Of a stretch of DNA of 54,687 bases, positions 49,593 to 54,687 are shown piece after piece; within the stretch, counting starts at the first letter, position 1; every line of letters starts with the position of its first letter. The translations under genes and the position numbers were made by a program. The notes beneath the pieces were generated by a model, which ran no database searches, was not told the origin of the DNA, and saw only the letters and a list, made by a program, of their open reading frames with translations. Location: contig JAQCEQ010000018.1 in the NCBI GenBank assembly GCA_027618565.1, forward strand, positions 1 to 54,687, in the 5' to 3' direction. This DNA comes from Planctomycetota bacterium (GTDB lineage: Bacteria; Planctomycetota; Phycisphaerae; Phycisphaerales; SM1A02).

Positions 49593-50165
49593 TCAGTTGG
49601 GCGCGTTCCACTCCTCGATATCACCGCTGGAATCCTGCACCCGGACCGTCGCGACCACCGGAAGGGGCAGCAGTTGCTGCGTGCTTGGGACGAAGTTCCC
49701 GAGGCACTCCAACTGGCATGCACCGTTGGGTCCCTCCGCACGCCACCGCGACGAGAACTTCAAGAGCCACCCGCCGCTTCCGGACAACTCCGTGGTCTGT
49801 GCGCTGAGGCGGACCGGCACGCCGACCTCGGCTTCAAGCACCGCTCGGATCGGATCCGTCCCAGCCGCGATCGTCACCGCCTCAGCGGCAACCGGCGCGA
49901 CGGACGCCAACAGCCGGGCCTCCAGTGAACTTGCCAACCAGACATTGCCCCCGGCGCACACCATGCCGCCGATGGTGGCCGCAATCGACAGTCGCCGTGA
50001 CCACGGGTGACCAGTGCGCGCTGCCACTCGCCAGCGCCAGCCGCCGAGCACGGCGCCAACCAAATTGGGGATCGGACAGCATGGGATAACGGCGCCGATC
50101 AGCGCAATGACGGCGAGTGGGTCCAAGGAACCATTGGCTGGAGGATCGGAACTGCGCGCGTGCAC
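49593..50165 (-). CDS. Small membrane protein, function unknown
   Basis: This 190-residue protein has two hydrophobic helices near the N-terminus (ALIGAVIPCCPIPNLVGAVL, LSIAATIGGMVCAGGNVWLA) with a basic loop (GGWRWRVAARTGHPWSRRLS) and a periplasmic-like domain of about 110 residues. The layout resembles the gene downstream, and both have a Cys-Cys-Pro type motif in the first helix, so they may be distant paralogues. It starts 102 nt from the metalloprotease stop and may be the promoter-proximal gene of the murD operon. No homologous family was recognised. Confidence 0.65.
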   Translation of the reverse strand: MHARSSDPPANGSLDPLAVIALIGAVIPCCPIPNLVGAVLGGWRWRVAARTGHPWSRRLSIAATIGGMVCAGGNVWLASSLEARLLASVAPVAAEAVTIAAGTDPIRAVLEAEVGVPVRLSAQTTELSGSGGWLLKFSSRWRAEGPNGACQLECLGNFVPSTQQLLPLPVVATVRVQDSSGDIEEWNAPN

Positions 50166-50267
50166 GAAGGGCGGGCAACCTACACCAAAAGCGGCCGTTG
50201 AACGGCACTCTTTGGTGTCGGTACGCCTGAATCGATGGTTGTTGCAGCGCGCGGACGATCGTCGCCA

Positions 50268-52547
50268 TCACGGGCATGCGCCGAACGCGCTCATCAGGCC
50301 GGCAAGGTCCACGCCATCGGTCGTGCCGTCGCCGTTGGTGTCACCGCTGGGGCTACCCCAGCCAGCCAGCATGATGCCGAGGTCCACACCGTCGATCTGG
50401 CCGTCGCCACTCAGGTCGGCGGGGCAGGGCGTGCCGCAGGACACCAGGGATAGCGACATCGTTCCTGATCCGGTCCCCGTCCGACCGCCAAGGCGGATGA
50501 GGTAGGGCTGACCCTGGATCATGCTGAATTCCACTTCGGAACTGCCTAGCGAGCAGCCCGTCGTGTCGTCGTCGCAGGCGTGCAGGTCAAGCGATGAGGT
50601 GGGGCAGGTCCCCATCTCGTACACCAGGATCTTGGTGTCAAAGTTGACCGTGCCGCAGGTGCTTGCCTGCGCCACGCCGTCGCAGACTCCGGTGAACGCG
50701 AACCAGACGTCACCGACCAGTCCTGCCGCACCTTCGTTGCATTGCGTCGGCACGGCGATCAGGTCAAGCGTCGCTCCCGCCGAGTTAAAGACGGTCGAGC
50801 CGAGCGAGATGGTCGTCGGTGCCGAGCAGGAGTCGTTCGCGGGACCGGCGCTTCCGGGCTCCTGCACGGAGATGTCGTCGATGAACCAATCATCGGAACT
50901 ATCGGCGCCGTCGACCACGAACCGGATGCGCGCCTCGCCGTGGTGGGCGGTTGAAAGAAGGACATGCGCGTGCTGCGTGAATCCCGTGGGGTTCACGCCG
51001 TCCGAGGTGATCGTGTTCACCGTGATCCAGTGCATCGAGGAATTGATGTACTGGACCGTGAGCGTCTTCCCGGACTCCACGCCCGCGCGGCTCACCCAGT
51101 AGCGGAGCTCGTACCCGCTGAGGCCGGCGAGGTTGATGCGCGCGCTGCGGATCTCGTCGTCGGCAAAGTCGGTGCTGCCGGAGCTGTCTAGGTTGAGGGA
51201 GTAGGTCGCGCTTGGCTCGTTGGGGGCGGCGGTCGAGACGGTACCGCCCTTGTTGTAGGACCACCGTCCGCTGGAGATGGTGGTGTTGGCCCACGGCTCC
51301 ACGAATGGGGGCGCGGCAGGCGCCGCAGCGATGGCGTCGCAACTCACCGAGTTCTTGTAGGCCGTGATCTGCGAAATCGGGGACGGGTCAAACTTCAGGT
51401 TGGACCCGCTGATGCCCCCGCAGCCGCCGTTGGCGCTGCACATGATGTGGCAGTCGGCATTCCCCTGCGAGTCGCAGTGCGTGGCATCCCAGTTGTGTCC
51501 CAGCTCATGGGCACTGAGGCTAAGGCGATAGTTGAGGGTGGTCGTGTAACGACTCTCCACGACGCCGAAGTTGTACGGGCTGTAGCAGACAACACCCAGG
51601 TAGGCGAGGCCGATCGCGCCGCCGGAAAAGTTGTACCCGCTGAAGAGGTGCACCACGTCGTCCGGAATCAGCGTGTAGGGCGACGCCGAGAAAATCGCAT
51701 CGACCTCATCCAGCCGCCCGTTGATGGTGGTGGTGGTGTACGGGTCGTCGGAGGTGGATCGGACCACTGTCGCGACGATCTCGAAAATGATGTTGACATC
51801 ACGGTCGTAGATCGTGTCGATCCCGTTGATGATCAACTCCACGTCGGCGATCGTGTTGTTCACGCTGTTGTTGTTCTTGGTGAAGAACTCGTAGTCGGTG
51901 TCGCAGGAGATGTCGCAGATGTTGGGGGTGGTGCCGGCAATCCCGCCGTCTTGTGAATCCCCGCCCGCAGCGTCGCCCTGCCCTTCACGCCCCATCAGCC
52001 GTCGCTTGACTTCCATGTTCTGGAAGAGGTTGCCGCAATGCCCCTCGGGCACCACGGCGTCGCCGGCGTGAAACACGACATGCGTGCCGGCCACGCCAGC
52101 GAAGCCTGGAACGAAATCCGTGACCGGCTGGATGACCACCGTCGACGCAGCATCCAGCAGAAGCACGCCACTCAATCCCGATTCCAAGAGGGACATCGCC
52201 ACGCGGCTCTCTGGATAGCCCTCCACAGATCCGCGATAGGTTCGGGGCGCGGGTGCGTCCACGGAGACAAGTTGGTTTCCCCCCACGTCAACAAGCGCCG
52301 CAAAGTCAGCACTTCGCACGCTGTGGGACACGAGGTGAACCTCCAGGAGGCCGCCATCAAACGGAATGTCCACGTCGAAGGCCGCAGGCAGCCCCTGGGG
52401 AAGCGCCAATGACACCTGCTCCCACGCCGTGAGCTCGGCGATCTGAACCGCATCAGGGCGAGACTTTGGCTCAAACGCGCCCGCGAGGAGCGTCGTCACC
52501 GCGACGGCGAGCATGAGGGATGCGGTGGTCTGTGCAGAGTGTCGCAT
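50268..52547 (-). CDS. Secreted zinc metalloprotease with GC-type dockerin
   Basis: I use the ATG at 52547 (MRHSAQTT), 759 residues. It has a signal peptide (VTTLLAGAFE), an N-terminal pro-region (about 40-190) like M12/reprolysin prodomains, and a catalytic domain with zinc site HELGHNWDATHCD (about 347) and Met-turn IMCSANGGCGG. The site is HExxHxxxxxH; the usual Gly after the second His is Asp. A jelly-roll-type domain (about 430-560) and an NDxC domain (NDSCSAPTTISLGSTVF, about 565-690) follow. The C-terminus is a dockerin: CPADLSGDGQIDGVDLGIML and DTNGDGTTDGVDLAGLMSAF. Substrate: likely extracellular or cell-surface protein. Confidence 0.9.
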   Translation of the reverse strand: MRHSAQTTASLMLAVAVTTLLAGAFEPKSRPDAVQIAELTAWEQVSLALPQGLPAAFDVDIPFDGGLLEVHLVSHSVRSADFAALVDVGGNQLVSVDAPAPRTYRGSVEGYPESRVAMSLLESGLSGVLLLDAASTVVIQPVTDFVPGFAGVAGTHVVFHAGDAVVPEGHCGNLFQNMEVKRRLMGREGQGDAAGGDSQDGGIAGTTPNICDISCDTDYEFFTKNNNSVNNTIADVELIINGIDTIYDRDVNIIFEIVATVVRSTSDDPYTTTTINGRLDEVDAIFSASPYTLIPDDVVHLFSGYNFSGGAIGLAYLGVVCYSPYNFGVVESRYTTTLNYRLSLSAHELGHNWDATHCDSQGNADCHIMCSANGGCGGISGSNLKFDPSPISQITAYKNSVSCDAIAAAPAAPPFVEPWANTTISSGRWSYNKGGTVSTAAPNEPSATYSLNLDSSGSTDFADDEIRSARINLAGLSGYELRYWVSRAGVESGKTLTVQYINSSMHWITVNTITSDGVNPTGFTQHAHVLLSTAHHGEARIRFVVDGADSSDDWFIDDISVQEPGSAGPANDSCSAPTTISLGSTVFNSAGATLDLIAVPTQCNEGAAGLVGDVWFAFTGVCDGVAQASTCGTVNFDTKILVYEMGTCPTSSLDLHACDDDTTGCSLGSSEVEFSMIQGQPYLIRLGGRTGTGSGTMSLSLVSCGTPCPADLSGDGQIDGVDLGIMLAGWGSPSGDTNGDGTTDGVDLAGLMSAFGACP

Positions 52548-52575
52548 GGATGTCTCGAACAAAGCCTGGATTTGG

Positions 52576-52603
52576 AAAGGGGCTGCCGGTACTCGGCAGC
52601 CCC
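52576..52603 (-). terminator. Terminator-like hairpin after dockerin protein gene
   Basis: GGGGCTGCCG (52603-52594 on the minus strand) pairs over 10 bp with CGGCAGCCCC around a 5-nt loop. The following T-run is short (TTTCC). It lies about 55 nt past the 52658-54058 stop and directly before the protease start. Confidence 0.65.
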
Positions 52604-52657
52604 CTGAAGAATCGCGTCAAGCCGAGTCCGGCATCGCCGGTGGCTCAGTGGAGCCGT

Positions 52658-54058
52658 TCAGGTCCCCCAGTTGGCCAGGAGCGTTCCGAGGTCGATGCCA
52701 TCGGTGATGCCATCGCCATTGACATCGCCGCCGGCGCCACCCCAGTTGGCAAGCAGGATGCCCATGTCGATGCCATCGATGATGCCATCGCCGTTGAAGT
52801 CACCGGGGGTGGCTGGCGCGCTGTCTGGGACAAAGACCGGCGCCGTCGCCGAAGCCGGGTTGCCTGGCTTGAAGAGTCCCAATGTGGCGACGCCGTTCAC
52901 GGCATTCGGCGCAGCGGGACTGTCAAAGCGGAAGGTGTACGCCGAGGCCCAGCGGAGCGCCGCGCCATTCGTGTTCTGCGCATAGGTCTGCGGGCAGGTC
53001 CAGGTCACTGCGCCGCCCGTGTGGGATCCCGTCCACAAGTCGTTGGCGAACGGTTCGCCGGAGTGGTACATGGGACGGGCGAATCCGATGTTGCTCACAT
53101 CGATGCTGTCGCTCACGGGGATGCTGAAGGAGTATCCGGCGCGGTCGGAGTTGAGGTTGTGCACCACATACTCGTAGCGCCAGACGCCGGGGCTGACCTC
53201 CCAGGCTCGGTTGCCGATGTTGAAGCGGCCATCGCCGGAGACATCGACGGCCTTGATCGAGACATCGCTGTGCTGGTCCTTCCAGCCGTAGATGGCGGGC
53301 AGCTGCTGGATCGTGCTGCCGCTGAAGGTGAGCGAATAGCCCGTGCTGGAGTCGCTGCCGACGAGCACGCGACGATACGAAGCATTGTTCAATGAATTGC
53401 CGGCCTCTGCATCCTGCGGGTGGACGTACTGGCACTCGGCGTAGAAGATGGCGTTGGCATTGAGGCTGGGATTCATGTCGCTCTGCTTGACGCGGAGGCG
53501 CTCCTTGGCGGCTGATGGATCGGAATTCGTCGGGTCAGTCTGGCTGGTATTGAAGTAGCCCGTCGACGGGTTGATCTGGAAGCGCGGGCGAAGGTCGCTC
53601 TGCGATCCGTTGAGGCTGGCCGTGTAAGGATCGGAGCACCCAACGCCCAAGAGGGACGGGCAGCCGCCACCGGCCGGCGTGCAGGTGCCGCAGAGATTCT
53701 GCTGCAGAGCACAGAATCCATGCTTGACCCACGAGAGGCCGATGTGCTCAAACCCGCCGTTCTTGACTCGATACAGGGCCATCGGGATCACCGGGTGTCG
53801 GTTGCTTGGAGCGGCGTACCACTCCAGCTGGGCCGTGCCGATGTTGCAGCTGGTGGAGCCGAACGCATAGGCCAGCCATACATCGCCGTTGATCGTCCCC
53901 TTGAAGTACTTTGCGACGCTCGGGATGGAGCCAACGATGACATCAGCGCCTGCGCTCGCACCACCATCGTCGGCGGGACGGGCACCAGCGTTGACTTGAC
54001 CGAGGAAGGCGGCGAGGCCGCCAAGCGACAGACAGGTGAGGGTCGTTCCGAGTTTCAC
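52658..54058 (-). CDS. Exported protein with C-terminal GC-type dockerin
   Basis: This 466-residue protein has a signal peptide (LGGLAAFLGQVNA|GARPADD) and a long beta-type domain. Cys pairs near 70 and 115-140 (CALQQNLCGTCTPAGGGCPS) suggest disulphides. The DVSGDGRFNIGNRAWEVSPG block and the YEYVVHNLNSDRAGYSFSIP segment are typical of planctomycete exported proteins. The C-terminus is a two-copy dockerin: GDFNGDGIIDGIDMGILLAN and GDVNGDGITDGIDLGTLLAN, each with a calcium loop DxNxDGxxDGxD. Function is unknown. The two dockerin copies are near-identical. Confidence 0.88.
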   Translation of the reverse strand: MKLGTTLTCLSLGGLAAFLGQVNAGARPADDGGASAGADVIVGSIPSVAKYFKGTINGDVWLAYAFGSTSCNIGTAQLEWYAAPSNRHPVIPMALYRVKNGGFEHIGLSWVKHGFCALQQNLCGTCTPAGGGCPSLLGVGCSDPYTASLNGSQSDLRPRFQINPSTGYFNTSQTDPTNSDPSAAKERLRVKQSDMNPSLNANAIFYAECQYVHPQDAEAGNSLNNASYRRVLVGSDSSTGYSLTFSGSTIQQLPAIYGWKDQHSDVSIKAVDVSGDGRFNIGNRAWEVSPGVWRYEYVVHNLNSDRAGYSFSIPVSDSIDVSNIGFARPMYHSGEPFANDLWTGSHTGGAVTWTCPQTYAQNTNGAALRWASAYTFRFDSPAAPNAVNGVATLGLFKPGNPASATAPVFVPDSAPATPGDFNGDGIIDGIDMGILLANWGGAGGDVNGDGITDGIDLGTLLANWGT

Positions 54059-54073
54059 TCTTGAGTTCTCCGA

Positions 54074-54097
54074 GGGCTAGGGGCTAGGGGTTGGGGG
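54074..54097 (+). other. G-quadruplex-forming motif upstream of dockerin protein gene
   Basis: Runs of G at 54074-54076, 54080-54083, 54087-54090 and 54093-54097 are separated by loops CTA, CTA and TT on the plus strand. This meets the simplest G4 rule (four runs of at least three, loops up to 7). It is 15-40 nt before the ATG at 54058, on the template strand of that gene. Confidence 0.7.
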
Positions 54098-54229
54098 TTG
54101 GACCGCCAACCGTGGGTGCGAACCGACAGGTCAAAGTACCTCTAGATGAGGCACCAAGCCACGAAATGATCCAAGTTTTTCTACGTTTCTGGCTGCGATT
54201 CCTGCTGCGTGCAGTGAAAGCGGTCAGCC

Positions 54230-54265
54230 AAGAAAGAAAGCCGCCCCGGCAAGTGCCGGGGCGGC
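54230..54265 (-). terminator. Intrinsic terminator after PEP-CTERM gene
   Basis: On the minus strand GCCGCCCCGGC (54265-54255) pairs over 11 bp with GCCGGGGCGGC (54250-54240) around a 4-nt loop and is followed by TTTCTTTCTT. It lies about 60 nt past the stop of the PEP-CTERM-like gene. Confidence 0.9.
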
Positions 54266-54325
54266 CAGTGATCACCGTCTAGACGGGGACGCGTGAGAGC
54301 GGCCCAATGTCAGAGTAGTTGCCGA

Positions 54326-54687
54326 TTAGGCGCGGCGGCGACGGCCGGCGAAGCCAGCGAGGCCGAGCACGGCCAGCGCGCCGGGGGCGGGGACGCCCAC
54401 CGAGTAGGTGCCGTATCCGAAGAGCGCCGTGCTCGTCGAGGTGCTCTCCTTCCAACCAGAGGTCAGCGTCGCGGTCCAGCCGGCGTCGCCGGAGGTGAGA
54501 CCGACTTGCATGATGAGCATGGACATGCTTGCTCCAACGACGATTGGCGTACCTGGAGCAGAGTTGTACCAACCCGCGTTGTGCGGGATGGCGGTTCCAG
54601 CACCGCTACCGAAGCCTGGGTCGAGAGAGGTCGATGCGGATGCACCAGCGGTGCCGTTCATCGTGACGTAGGTGTCGTTCAACACTT
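54326..54687 (-). CDS. PEP-CTERM-like sorted exported protein, partial (runs off right edge)
   Basis: The frame is open from the right edge to a stop at 54326. The visible 120 residues are a Ser/Thr/Gly-rich exported domain and then the C-terminal sorting tail VPAPGALAVLGLAGFAGRRR: an (I/V)P(A/E)P motif, a short hydrophobic helix and a basic end, as in PEP-CTERM proteins handled by exosortase (the motif here is PAP, close to the VPxP type). A GTG at 54685 is present but the real start is expected beyond the edge. It is probably a surface or exopolysaccharide-associated protein. Its own terminator lies 60 nt downstream. Confidence 0.8.
   Translation of the reverse strand, partial: VLNDTYVTMNGTAGASASTSLDPGFGSGAGTAIPHNAGWYNSAPGTPIVVGASMSMLIMQVGLTSGDAGWTATLTSGWKESTSTSTALFGYGTYSVGVPAPGALAVLGLAGFAGRRRRA

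Noticed and set aside
52680-52800. Repeated DNA in the dockerin region as a CRISPR or tandem-repeat array
   Set aside because: The repetition is the two protein-level calcium-loop repeats in frame; no constant-length spacers.
1-54687. rRNA, tRNA, CRISPR, insertion sequences, prophage or integrase
   Set aside because: No conserved rRNA segments, tRNA cloverleafs with intact T-loops, spacer arrays, transposase motifs or phage genes were recognised by eye. A tRNA scan and an IS search would be decisive.

Overview
The window looks like chromosomal DNA of a Gram-negative planctomycete, most likely of class Phycisphaerae. It is GC-rich. It encodes many proteins with prepilin-type N-termini, two secreted proteins ending in GC-type dockerin repeats, a PEP-CTERM-like sorting tail, an LpxK lipid A kinase with MurD, and a bacterial topoisomerase VI pair. 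That mix fits Phycisphaerae better than any other group I can name, but the assignment is inferred from gene content, not from a marker gene. I recognised no rRNA, tRNA, CRISPR array, transposase, integrase or phage structural gene. The region reads as core chromosome with lineage-specific additions.

Left part (1-9.9 kb). A minus-strand operon encodes the cytoplasmic and pseudopilin half of a type II secretion system in the order GspE, GspF, GspG, GspH-like, GspI-like, GspJ-like; the last gene runs off the left edge. A periplasmic protein with LTxxQ-like motifs lies upstream of it. Then come an orphan CoA-transferase alpha subunit, an MFS transporter and an unusual sigma-70 family factor. The middle-left part (10.2-25.3 kb) holds ndk, topoisomerase VI B and A subunits, a cold-shock protein paired with a sensor-less histidine kinase, rpsO-pnp with a long intercistronic hairpin, an acyl-CoA carboxylase carboxyltransferase coupled to rdgB, a CxxCxxCC protein, and an nfeD-nfeD-floA membrane-organisation operon.

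Middle (25.3-42.6 kb). Two tandem prepilin-like genes have a long hairpin-rich leader and a good terminator. They are followed by ridA, a membrane Ser/Thr kinase with an MshEN-like N-terminal region, maf-lpxK, HU-dnaB, and an ECF sigma factor with a membrane protein and a coiled-coil protein. Next is a peptide-type ABC transporter locus: a stand-alone OppC-like permease, a membrane-anchored binding protein, OppB and OppC homologues that both carry large insertions in the first periplasmic loop, and one ATPase overlapping dut.

Right part (42.6-54.7 kb). A minus-strand operon links envelope, isoprenoid and RNA-modification genes: two small membrane proteins, murD, a lipoprotein, ispF, a probable nucleotide kinase/deoxyribosyltransferase-like fusion, truA and a large exported protein of unknown function. 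The window ends with a secreted zinc metalloprotease and a second exported protein, both with GC-type dockerins, and the C-terminal part of a PEP-CTERM-like protein. Genes are tightly packed with many 1-10 nt overlaps. The best unusual signals are topoisomerase VI, the remodelled oligopeptide transporter, the two-domain nucleotide protein at 45230-46366, the divergent sigma factor and the rpsO-pnp hairpin.
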